Positions 28,008 through 35,878 of a stretch of 64,000 nucleotides of DNA are shown here, piece after piece. The notes under the pieces are model-generated. The model worked only from the letters and a program-made list of their open reading frames with translations. It made no database searches and was not told where the DNA came from. The stretch covers positions 440,073-504,072 of the forward strand of contig NZ_JAVHJP010000004.1 of NCBI RefSeq assembly GCF_031020795.1, read 5' to 3'. The stretch comes from Hydrogenophaga pseudoflava (GTDB taxonomy: Bacteria > Pseudomonadota > Gammaproteobacteria > Burkholderiales > Burkholderiaceae_C). A program made the translations under genes and the position numbers. How positions within the stretch are numbered: position 1 is the stretch's first letter; every line of letters begins with the position of its first letter.

Positions 28008-30211
28008 TGGCCCTGCGGGTGTCCCTGCCTTCGCGCCGCACCGTGCAGCGTGGCTTCGGCCTGCTGCAGGTGATGCTGCTCATCGCGGTGCTGGGCGGCC
28101 TGGCGACCATGGGATACCTGGAATGGCGCGAGCGCACCGCCGTTGAAAACGCGCGGCTGGAACGCCTGCACCTGTCGCAGGCCGACCAGGCGCTGCAGAC
28201 CTTCGTCACCGTGGCGCGCCGCCTGCCGTGCCCCGACACCGACCGCGACGGGGTGGAGGACTGCGGCGGCACCGAACAGAAGGGCTGGCTGCCCGCCACC
28301 ACGCTGCGCATGGCCGGCGCCGATCCGGGCGTGGACATCGGCCAGATCCGCTACCTGGTGCAGCGGGGCGCGGGCGACTTCGACCTGACGGTGCTGGACG
28401 ATGCCTGGCGCCCGCTCGAATACGACGACGACGGCGCCAGCTTCTTCGCCATGCGCGAGACGCCCACGGCGGGCACCTACCAGGCCAACATCCGCACCCT
28501 GGCCGATTTCTGCCAGCGCCTGCAGGCTGGCGCAGACACCGCGCTGGCCGCCGGCATGGCGCAAGTGAACGCGGCACCCGCGCGCACCGTGGCCTACGCC
28601 CTGGCCCACCCGGGCGACGAGGACACCGACGGCGACGGCTCGCTGTTCGACGGCGCCAACACCGGCGCCACCAGCGTGCTGGAGGACCCGCAGCGCAGCC
28701 CGATCCTGGCGGCCTACGACGACATCGTGCTCGACCGGCCCTTTGCATCCCTGCAGACGGCCTTCCATTGCAGCGTGCTGACCGATTCCATCAACACCGT
28801 GGCCTTGGCGCACGACATCTCCAGCTCGGTCGACGAGATGAAGCAGGAGAACATCGAGTCGGCCCGGCGCGCCATCATCTTCGCCTCCATCGGTGCCGCC
28901 ATCACCGCGGTGGAAACCGCGGCCGTGGTGCTGGAGGGCGTCAGCGACGCCGGCAACGCCGCCGGCGAGTGGGCCATCTGCATTGCCTCGCTGGGCATCG
29001 CGGCCAACGCCTGCGCGGCCGCCGGCATCCACACCGCGTCGGCGGCGCTCACGGCCGGCGTGATCGTGGCCAACGTGGCCTCCATCGCCGCCAACGTGAC
29101 GGCCGCCGTGCTGGCCGGCAACGCGCTGGCGCTGGCCGACAGCACGGTCAACGCCTCGTCGCTGAGCTGCACGGTGCCCGACCTGACGACCCAGCTCAAC
29201 CAGGCGCAGGGCGAGCTCAACGACGCCATCGCCGACCGCCAGGCCATCGTGAATCAGATCGCGGCCAAGCAGATCGAGCTGAACAACGCGATCGCGGCGC
29301 GCAACCAGGCCATCGCCAACCTGCGCTTCTGGGTGCGCTGGGGTTACCCCTGGTCGAGCATCGACGGCCGGGTCGACGCGGTGATCTCGTCGGCCGGCAC
29401 CTGGGGCACCGCCAACAGCAACTACTCCGACGCGACGGCCCGGGTGCAGCTCTACCAGGACGCGGTGACCAACTGGACCGCCACCCGCGACGACTACGCG
29501 AACATGATCGCCAACCGCGCCTCGATGATCAGCCAGCTGCAGTCGGAGATCGCGGCGCTGGACACGCAAATCGCGGCCGAGACCAACACGACCACCCGGG
29601 CGGCCCTTCAGCAGCAGCGTCTGGAGAAGACCGCGCGCCTGTCGCTGCTGCAGGACGCCACCGCCCTGCAGAACGAGTACAACCGCGCCGTCACCAACCT
29701 CTCTCAAGCGCAGTCCGACCTGGCCGCCGCGCAGGCCGCGCAGAGCGCCGCCCTGACCTCGATCACCTCGGCCCAGTCGTCCTACGCCAGCAACTACAAC
29801 AGCCTGCAGAACCCGGGCCGCTACCAGCTCCAGGTGCTGCCCAGCGTGGTCTGGGCCTGCGCCACCACCGCCATCAACGTCTGCCAGCCCGGAGACATCA
29901 ACACCTATTCGGCGATCCAGAGCGCGCTCTACGACCTGTTCGGGCCGGCCACCAACGTGACCCAGGCCCCAGGGCCGGACAGCCGCTACTTCCGGCCGGA
30001 GCAGATCCAGCGGGAGATCGACGCGCTGCAGGATTCGCTGGACGCCGCGGACGACCGCATCGATGCGGCGCAGGACTCCTACGACTCGCTGGCGGCCCAG
30101 GTGGCCAACCCGCCGCCCTGCAACATCACGGGCTCGGGTGTCACGCCGATGCCGCCCGCCGCCGCAGAAAGCATCCTGATCAACGTGGACATCAAGGGGG
30201 GCACGCGATGA
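28007..30211 (+). CDS. giant minor prepilin, GspK-like, with long coiled-coil region
   Basis: A 734-residue prepilin-like protein. Leader of 16 residues ends TVQRG; mature start FGLLQVMLLIAVLGGLATMG has Gln, not Glu, at position 5, the mark of tip subunits such as GspK. The head has ARRLPCPDTD (Cys75), GWLPATTLRM and AAYDDIVLD (Tyr237). From ~285 to 378 come three hydrophobic Ala/Ile/Val-rich segments; ~390-640 is a long Gln/Asn/Ala-rich helical region (QLNQAQGELNDAIADRQAIV) suited to coiled coil, and the end contains several cysteines. GspK is usually ~320 residues. It could be a fibre tip carrying an adhesin or effector part (inference). Confidence 0.82.
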   Translation: MALRVSLPSRRTVQRGFGLLQVMLLIAVLGGLATMGYLEWRERTAVENARLERLHLSQADQALQTFVTVARRLPCPDTDRDGVEDCGGTEQKGWLPATTLRMAGADPGVDIGQIRYLVQRGAGDFDLTVLDDAWRPLEYDDDGASFFAMRETPTAGTYQANIRTLADFCQRLQAGADTALAAGMAQVNAAPARTVAYALAHPGDEDTDGDGSLFDGANTGATSVLEDPQRSPILAAYDDIVLDRPFASLQTAFHCSVLTDSINTVALAHDISSSVDEMKQENIESARRAIIFASIGAAITAVETAAVVLEGVSDAGNAAGEWAICIASLGIAANACAAAGIHTASAALTAGVIVANVASIAANVTAAVLAGNALALADSTVNASSLSCTVPDLTTQLNQAQGELNDAIADRQAIVNQIAAKQIELNNAIAARNQAIANLRFWVRWGYPWSSIDGRVDAVISSAGTWGTANSNYSDATARVQLYQDAVTNWTATRDDYANMIANRASMISQLQSEIAALDTQIAAETNTTTRAALQQQRLEKTARLSLLQDATALQNEYNRAVTNLSQAQSDLAAAQAAQSAALTSITSAQSSYASNYNSLQNPGRYQLQVLPSVVWACATTAINVCQPGDINTYSAIQSALYDLFGPATNVTQAPGPDSRYFRPEQIQREIDALQDSLDAADDRIDAAQDSYDSLAAQVANPPPCNITGSGVTPMPPAAAESILINVDIKGGTR

Positions 30212-31419
30212 GGCGGCCACCGTTCAGACAGCGTGGCTTCTCCCTGGTGGAGATGGGTGTGGCCCTGGTGGCCATCGGCATCATCGGCGTGATCGCCTGG
30301 CGCTGGGTGGCGACCACGCAGGCGCCGATGGAACGCACCGACATGCAGCGCCAGCTCAACGAGGCCCAGGCGGGTGTCGAAGGCTTCCTGCTGGCGAACC
30401 ACCGCCTGCCGTGCCCGGCCGCCGGCACCGACGGCGTCGAAGCCTGCGGCAGCGCGACCGCGGTGCGCTTTCCCTGGCGCACACTGGGCATGGGCAGCGA
30501 ACTGGCGGCGCTGCACTACGGCGCCAACCGGGGCGGCGGCGCGGACCTGGCGGTCTTGCCTGCGGCCCAGGACTGGCCCGACTTCGGCCTCACCTTCACC
30601 GAGGTGCCGGTGTTTCCCGCGCTCAGCCCTGTGCCGGCCGACGTGACCGCTGCGGGCGCCCGGGTGGGCGCTTCCTACGCCGCCGCGGTCGCCCGGCGCC
30701 CGGTGGTCAACGGGCTGGACTGGTGTGCCGTGGTGCGCCGCCTGGCGGCCAACAGCGCTGCTTCGGGTGTGCTGCGGGCCGGTGCCACCGGCGGCAGCGT
30801 GCCGGTGGGCTTCGTGATCGCCCACCCGGGTGCGAACCGCCAGTTCGACGGCAACAACGCCGAAGGGGCCAGCGCCAGCTTCCGCTTCGACCTGCCGGGC
30901 CGCTCGCAGGACCTCAACTACGACGACCTCATGCTCGCCGTCGGCCCGGGCGACCTGTCGGCTCGGCTGGGCTGCGCGGTGCGCCTGAGCGAGTTGCAGG
31001 TGGCCATGCAGTCGAGCTACGCGGCCTACGACACCGCGCGGGTGATGCAGCAGTACTGGTCGTTGCTGCGCTTCGACATCGACCAGGCCGAGTCCGCGGT
31101 GGACGGCGCCGAATCGGGCGTGGCCCTGGCCGCCATGGGCCTGGCCCTGGCCACCACCAGCGCGGTGCTCAGCATCGCCTCGGCGGCCAACACCGAAGGC
31201 GTGACCGCCTTCGTGGTGGTGATGGCCGCGGTCAACGTGGCGGCGTCCATCGCCGAGACGGTGCTGGCCGCGCAGGACCTGACGGCGGCCCAGGAAGACC
31301 TGCAGGCCGCCCGCGACAAGCTGGTGGCCGGCAACGCCTACGCCATCCATGTCTACGACACCCTGGCCGACGCACTTGACAACGCGGAGGTGGTCGACCG
31401 GAAGGGACTCAACCCATGA
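30208..31419 (+). CDS. RLPCP-type prepilin with C-terminal hydrophobic helices
   Basis: A 403-residue prepilin with a short leader (MRRPPFRQRG), mature start FSLVEMGVALVAIGIIGVIA and Glu5 intact. The head has HRLPCPAAG (Cys69), VRFPWRTLGM and LNYDDLMLAVG; the last motif aligns with those of the neighbouring prepilins. Beyond ~300 lie two Ala-rich hydrophobic stretches (VALAAMGLALATTSAVLSIA and AFVVVMAAVNVAASIAETVL) and a charged helix, unusual for a pilin head. The start overlaps the preceding stop (ATGA). Probably a minor subunit working with the giant prepilin. Confidence 0.83.
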   Translation: MRRPPFRQRGFSLVEMGVALVAIGIIGVIAWRWVATTQAPMERTDMQRQLNEAQAGVEGFLLANHRLPCPAAGTDGVEACGSATAVRFPWRTLGMGSELAALHYGANRGGGADLAVLPAAQDWPDFGLTFTEVPVFPALSPVPADVTAAGARVGASYAAAVARRPVVNGLDWCAVVRRLAANSAASGVLRAGATGGSVPVGFVIAHPGANRQFDGNNAEGASASFRFDLPGRSQDLNYDDLMLAVGPGDLSARLGCAVRLSELQVAMQSSYAAYDTARVMQQYWSLLRFDIDQAESAVDGAESGVALAAMGLALATTSAVLSIASAANTEGVTAFVVVMAAVNVAASIAETVLAAQDLTAAQEDLQAARDKLVAGNAYAIHVYDTLADALDNAEVVDRKGLNP

Positions 31420-32729
31420 TGAAACGCCGCCAGGCGGGCTTTTCGCTCGTCGAGCTTTCCGTTGCGCTGCTGGCGCTGGGCCTGGTGCTGCTCGGCGCGG
31501 TGGTGTACTGGCAGTTCCAGGAACGCCAGCGGGTCGGCACCGCGCAGATGGACGTGCAGCTGCAGGCGCGCGATGCCCTGGTGGGCTTTGCCCATGCACA
31601 GCACCGCCTGCCGTGCCCGGCCACCGACGCCAACGGGGTCGAGTCCTGCGCGGCGGGGGCCGGCCTGCGCCAGGTGGGCTACGTGCCCTGGCAGACCCTG
31701 GGCCTGCCGCGTCCGGAGGCGGGCCGTCTGCGCTACGGCGTGTACCGCGAGGCCTCGGCCACCGCGGCCGGTGACCGCGACCTGGCGGTGGCGCTGGACC
31801 GCATGAACCCCCTGCGCGCACTGACGCCGAACCCGCGCCCGCAGAACGGCAACGGTCCCAACCCCAACATGCCGCCGATCCCGTCGCTCGCCACCGTGCA
31901 GCTCGGTGCGACCGAGGCCACCAGCGGCACCGACCCGCTGAACGCCGCCTGCAACGCCGCCAACAGCCCCCCGTGTCCGGTGGGTGGCGCGCAGTCGGTC
32001 AACCAGATCGACCTGTGCCTGGCGCTTAACACTTCGACCGACGCGCTGGCGGGGCCGGCCGGGCGGCTGGCGGTGTCGGCCTCCGGTTCGCGCCGGGCGG
32101 TGGCCTTCGTCATTGCGGCGCCGGGCATGCTGGACGCCGACGGCAACGGGCTGGCCTTCGACGGCCTGAATGCTGCGGCCAGCGACGCCGACCCGACCTT
32201 CGCCGCACCCCGGACCACCATCAGCGACGCCTACGACGACCAGGTGATCGCAATGAGCGCGGCCGAGCTGTTTTCGGAACTGCGCTGCGGCGGCGCGCTG
32301 TCTGCCGCATCACACGCCCACTTCAACGCGGCCACCGGCGCACTGGTGATGGAGCGTGCGCTGTACGACTACCGCGACCAGCTCTACGTGGCGATCCGTC
32401 TGGCCGAGGCCGATGTGGCCGCATCGGCGGCGGGGATTGCAGGCGCCGTCTCGGCCGATCTGGACGCGGCCAAGGAGATGCTGTCGGCCGTGGGCGACAC
32501 CACGATGAGCGCGGGTGCGCGCTCGTTCCAGATCGGTCTGGCCGCCGCCGGCATCGTGGCGGCGGTGGCGGGCACGGCCGCGGCCGCGGCTTCGATGGTG
32601 CTGTCGGTGGAGGCGCTGACGGCGGCCCAGCAGGACCACGCCGATTTCGCCGCGCGCACCACGGCCGCGACCGACCTTTCCATTTCCGTGAACCGCAATG
32701 CCCTGCGGGCCGACGCCATCGGCTTCTGA
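31416..32729 (+). CDS. RLPCP-type prepilin with C-terminal hydrophobic region
   Basis: A 437-residue prepilin with an 8-residue leader (MMKRRQAG) and mature start FSLVELSVALLALGLVLLGA, Glu5 present. The head shows HRLPCPATD (Cys67), GYVPWQTLGLPRPEAGRLRY and a second block DAYDDQVIAMSAAEL. A Pro/Asn-rich insertion near 130-160 (NPRPQNGNGPNPN) is unique to it. The C-terminal ~70 residues include an Ala-rich hydrophobic segment (IGLAAAGIVAAVAGTAAAAA). Coupled to the gene before by an ATGA overlap. Likely a minor pilin. Confidence 0.82.
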   Translation: MMKRRQAGFSLVELSVALLALGLVLLGAVVYWQFQERQRVGTAQMDVQLQARDALVGFAHAQHRLPCPATDANGVESCAAGAGLRQVGYVPWQTLGLPRPEAGRLRYGVYREASATAAGDRDLAVALDRMNPLRALTPNPRPQNGNGPNPNMPPIPSLATVQLGATEATSGTDPLNAACNAANSPPCPVGGAQSVNQIDLCLALNTSTDALAGPAGRLAVSASGSRRAVAFVIAAPGMLDADGNGLAFDGLNAAASDADPTFAAPRTTISDAYDDQVIAMSAAELFSELRCGGALSAASHAHFNAATGALVMERALYDYRDQLYVAIRLAEADVAASAAGIAGAVSADLDAAKEMLSAVGDTTMSAGARSFQIGLAAAGIVAAVAGTAAAAASMVLSVEALTAAQQDHADFAARTTAATDLSISVNRNALRADAIGF

Positions 32730-32755
32730 ACGCGGCGGACCCCGAGGTGAAACCC

Positions 32756-33484
32756 ATGAACAAACCTTCCTTCTCTGCTCGCCGGCCCGGCCTGGCCCGG
32801 CAGCGCGGCTTCACCCTGATCGAACTGGGCGTGGCCCTGCTGGTGATCGGCCTGCTGCTGGGGGCGGTGGCGGTGGGGCGCGACCTGCAGCGCAACGCGT
32901 CGTACCAGCGGCTGTCGACCGACTTCGTGCAGGGCTGGCAACTGGCCTACGAGGCCTACGTCACCGGCGTGGGCTACCCGCCGGGCGACAACCCCACCGA
33001 CCCGACCGGTCGCGTCAACGGCAACACCGCGCCCGCGGGCACCGCGCTGTGCGGCGACGATCTGATCAATGCCTTCCTGGCCGCCGGCGTGCGCCTGCCA
33101 GAGGGCCGCACCGAGGGTCAGCAGGACCGCTACGCCTACCTCGACAGCAACGGCAACCCGCAGGAGGTGCAGGTCTGCTTCCAGAGCGTGGCCTGGGCCG
33201 AGCCTGGCGCCACCGTGGGCACCTACGTGACCCGCACGCGCAACGTGATGTCGATGCAGAACGTGACCTTCTCGCTGGTGTCGCTGCTGGACCAGCAGGT
33301 GGATGGCAAGGGCGACGCCCGGTTCGGCAAGCTGCGCGACATCTCGCTGGCGAACTCCACGGCGGTGACCACCGGCCAGGTCTGGCCCCTGAACGACCGC
33401 ATGGCCTTTGGCAGCACGGTCGAAACCACGCTGGACGAGTCGCAGGTGGCGGTGACCACGGCGTACTTCCAGATGCTGCGCTGA
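32756..33484 (+). CDS. prepilin (major-type candidate 3)
   Basis: A 242-residue prepilin. The ATG at 32756 follows GAGGTGAA and gives an 18-residue leader ending ARQRG; a GTG at 32747 is an alternative. The mature start is FTLIELGVALLVIGLLLGAV with Glu5. The head shares DRYAYLDSNGNP, EVQVCFQ and LDQQVDGKGDARFGKL with the prepilins at 15239 and 16086, including a 42-bp identical DNA block with the first (33143-33184 and 15719-15760). Last gene of the cluster, 26 bp after the preceding gene. A variant major or accessory pilin is likely. Confidence 0.85.
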   Translation: MNKPSFSARRPGLARQRGFTLIELGVALLVIGLLLGAVAVGRDLQRNASYQRLSTDFVQGWQLAYEAYVTGVGYPPGDNPTDPTGRVNGNTAPAGTALCGDDLINAFLAAGVRLPEGRTEGQQDRYAYLDSNGNPQEVQVCFQSVAWAEPGATVGTYVTRTRNVMSMQNVTFSLVSLLDQQVDGKGDARFGKLRDISLANSTAVTTGQVWPLNDRMAFGSTVETTLDESQVAVTTAYFQMLR

Positions 33485-33500
33485 GGCCCGCACCGGCCTC
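33483..33500 (+). terminator. weak hairpin at the end of the pilus cluster
   Basis: Perfect 6-bp arms GAGGCC and GGCCTC enclose a 6-base loop, starting at the last prepilin's stop codon. There is no T-run after it, so it may only be a partial terminator between two convergent genes. Confidence 0.25.
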
Positions 33501-33526
33501 GCTGCACCAGCCGCTCGTTGGCGCTG

Positions 33527-35080
33527 TCAGGTCTGGGCAGCCCGGTGCGCCCTGGCCTGCGTGGCGATCGCCTCGCGTGCTTCGGGCTCCAGCCGGTCCA
33601 GGTTCTTCATCTGCATGGCCATGCGCGGGTTCTGCCGCAGCAGCGCCTCGTGCCGCATCAGGAAGTCCCAGTACAGCGTGGTGAGGGGGCAGGCCTTCGG
33701 TCCTGTGCTCTGGGCCGGGTCGAAGCGGCAGCCGCGGCAGTGGTTGCTCATGCGCTGGATGTACTTGCCCGTGGCCACATAGGGTTTGCTGCCCAGCAGG
33801 CCGCCGTCGCCGTACTGGCTCATGCCCAGGGTGTTGGGCAGTTCCACCCATTCCACCGCGTCCACGTAGACGCTCAGGTACCACTCATGAACGGCCAGCG
33901 GCCGCACGCCCAGCAGCAGCGCGTACAGGCCGGTGACCATGAGGCGCTGGATGTGGTGCGCGTAGCCGTGCGCCAGCGTCTGCTTGATGGCCTCGCGCAG
34001 GCAGGCCATGTCGGTCTCGCCGGTCCAGTACCAGGTGGGCAGCGGGGCCTGGGCGTCCAGCGCGTTGCGATCCAGGTAGCCGGGCATCTGCGTCCAGTAG
34101 ATGCCGCGCACGTACTCGCGCCAGCCCAGGATCTGGCGGACGAAGCCTTCCACCGCCGCCAGCGGCGCGTGTCCGCGGCGGTACGCGGCTTCGGCCGCGG
34201 TCACCACCTCGCGCGGGTTCAGCAGCTTGAGGTTGAGCGCCGCGCTCAGCTGCGAATGCCAGAGCCACACCTCGCCGGACCACATCGCGTCTTCGTACTG
34301 GCCGAACAGCGGCAGGCGGTTTTCGATGAAGTCGTGAAGCGCGCGCAGGGCGTCCGTTCGGGTGACGGGCCAGGCGAAGCTGTGCAGCGAACCCGGGTGG
34401 TCGGCAAAGCGCGCGCTGACGAGATCGATGACCCCGCGCGTGATCGAGTCAGGCGCCACGAAGAACGGCGGTGGCACGTTCTGCGGGCCGGCCTTGCCGA
34501 AGCTCTCGCGGTTGTCGGCGTCGAAGTTCCACTGGCCTCCCGCCGGCTGCTTCCCGTCCATCAGCACGCCGTGTTTCTGCCGCAGTTCGCGGTACCAGTA
34601 TTCGAGCCGCAGTTGCTTGCGGCTCCTGGCGTGCGCGGCGAACTCGCGCACGGTGGAAAAGAAGTGCGTGTCGTCGCGCAGGTCCATCGGCAGGGTGGTC
34701 TGTGCCGCCACAGCGCGCAGCGCCTGCAGCACGCGCCAGTCGCCGGGGGCGGTCATCACCAGCTGTCCGGGCCGCCACTCGGCGATGGCCCGTTGCAGTT
34801 CGCCGGCCAGGGTGCCGGTGTTGCCTGCGTCGTCCACCCGGACGTAGCTCAGCGGCAGGCCCCGTTCGCGCAGTTCGTCGGCGAAGTGCCGCATGGCGCT
34901 CAGGAAGACCGCGATGCGCGGTTTCGAAGACCAGACGTGGGTCGACTCTTCGGCCACCTCGGCCATCCACACCACGTCCTGTGCGGGGTCGAAGCCGTCG
35001 AAAGCACCGCTGTCATGGTCCAGCTGATCGCCCAGCACGAGGACCAGGTGGCGGATCGGGGAGATGGGCTGCTCAGCCAT
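33527..35080 (-). CDS. FeS-BCP/PhrB-type cryptochrome-photolyase
   Basis: A 517-residue photolyase-related protein of the iron-sulfur bacterial cryptochrome/photolyase group, whose studied member PhrB repairs (6-4) photoproducts with FAD. It begins ISPIRHLVLVLGDQLDHDSG, the DUF523-like signature of the group. The C-terminal half has the [4Fe-4S] cysteines in ETDMACLREA, NHCRGCRFDP and GPKACPLTTLYWDF. Length fits the family. The start overlaps the DUF2256 gene by 8 bp; this pairing is common for this photolyase type (from memory). Convergent with the pilus cluster. Confidence 0.9.
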   Translation of the reverse strand: MAEQPISPIRHLVLVLGDQLDHDSGAFDGFDPAQDVVWMAEVAEESTHVWSSKPRIAVFLSAMRHFADELRERGLPLSYVRVDDAGNTGTLAGELQRAIAEWRPGQLVMTAPGDWRVLQALRAVAAQTTLPMDLRDDTHFFSTVREFAAHARSRKQLRLEYWYRELRQKHGVLMDGKQPAGGQWNFDADNRESFGKAGPQNVPPPFFVAPDSITRGVIDLVSARFADHPGSLHSFAWPVTRTDALRALHDFIENRLPLFGQYEDAMWSGEVWLWHSQLSAALNLKLLNPREVVTAAEAAYRRGHAPLAAVEGFVRQILGWREYVRGIYWTQMPGYLDRNALDAQAPLPTWYWTGETDMACLREAIKQTLAHGYAHHIQRLMVTGLYALLLGVRPLAVHEWYLSVYVDAVEWVELPNTLGMSQYGDGGLLGSKPYVATGKYIQRMSNHCRGCRFDPAQSTGPKACPLTTLYWDFLMRHEALLRQNPRMAMQMKNLDRLEPEAREAIATQARAHRAAQT

Positions 35081-35240
35081 GGGAGGTTGGCGCGTTCTTG
35101 CGCGCGCGGCAGGCGTCCGAGCAGTACTTCACCTCATCCCAGTTCCTGGCCCAGGCCTTGCGCCAGCTCATGGGCCGGCCACAGACCACGCAGGGCTTGC
35201 TGGGCAGGCGGGCCTTGTTGCCTTTGAAGTCGCTTTTCAC
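35073..35240 (-). CDS. DUF2256 small zinc-ribbon-like protein
   Basis: A 55-residue protein started at GTG 35240 (VKSDFKGNKARLPSKPC), because earlier in-frame codons overlap the GST gene. Four cysteines in CVVCGRPMSWRKAW and YCSDACRARK suggest a small metal-binding fold. Members of this family usually lie next to FeS-type photolyases; the function is unknown, perhaps nucleic-acid contact or cluster delivery (speculative). The 3' end overlaps the photolyase start, indicating coupling. Confidence 0.75.
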   Translation of the reverse strand: MKSDFKGNKARLPSKPCVVCGRPMSWRKAWARNWDEVKYCSDACRARKNAPTSHG

Positions 35241-35253
35241 TGCGGCTGCGTTC

Positions 35254-35859
35254 TCAGCCTGCGCGGTACGTGCTGTCACCGTGAGGCGCGGCCACGAAGG
35301 CGGGCAACGCCTCGGCGGTCCGCGAGAACGCGACCAGCTTCGGGTAGCGAACGGCCGGCACGACATGCGGCACCATCTTCTGGATGAACTCCCAGGCGAC
35401 GGCGGTGCTCACGCCGGCCTGGTCCATGCTGCCGGGCATGGCCTGTTCCAGTCCGTCGCAGGCCGCCAGCAACTGGCCGGTCACGCGGTCCAGCCAGGGC
35501 TGGTGCAGTTTTTCGGCCGGACGCAGACCGTGTTCATAGACGATCTGGACGGACTTCTCGCAGGCGGCCAGAGCCAGTCCGACGGTGCGCAAAGCCTGCG
35601 CCAGAGCCCTCGGCTCGGAAGGCAAGAGGCTGCGCCCGGCCAGTGCTTCGGCGTACTGCAGGATCAGGGTCGAGTCCATCAGCACCGTGCCGTCGTCGCA
35701 CACCAGGGTGGGCGCTTTCACCACCGGGTTGATCTGGCTGAACTCGCTGAAGGTGCGGAACACCGACAGCGACTGGTGCTCGAACGGCAGGTCCAGCAGC
35801 TGCAGGGAAATGGCGACCCGGCGCACGTAGGGCGAATCGAGCATGCCGATCAGTTTCAT
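35254..35859 (-). CDS. glutathione S-transferase family protein
   Basis: A 201-residue cytosolic GST. The N-terminal thioredoxin-like domain starts MKLIGMLDSPYVRRVAISLQ, with Ser9 as probable glutathione-activating residue, and has the conserved cis-Pro region VVKAPTLVCDDG and the DSTLILQYAE loop. The C-terminal domain is all-helical. Substrate is not predictable. It lies between the photolyase/DUF2256 pair (13 bp gap to the latter) and the radical SAM gene, all on the - strand. Confidence 0.88.
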   Translation of the reverse strand: MKLIGMLDSPYVRRVAISLQLLDLPFEHQSLSVFRTFSEFSQINPVVKAPTLVCDDGTVLMDSTLILQYAEALAGRSLLPSEPRALAQALRTVGLALAACEKSVQIVYEHGLRPAEKLHQPWLDRVTGQLLAACDGLEQAMPGSMDQAGVSTAVAWEFIQKMVPHVVPAVRYPKLVAFSRTAEALPAFVAAPHGDSTYRAG

Positions 35860-35878
35860 GGGTCGTTCTCCGATAGGG

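Noticed and set aside
27959..30220. A 753-codon - strand frame opposite the giant prepilin
   Set aside because: Gly/Arg/His-rich antisense artefact; the + strand frame has a prepilin leader and cluster context.
32747..33484. GTG at 32747 as the start of the last prepilin
   Set aside because: The ATG at 32756 has the better-placed GAGGTGAA site and a normal-length leader; the GTG overlaps that site.
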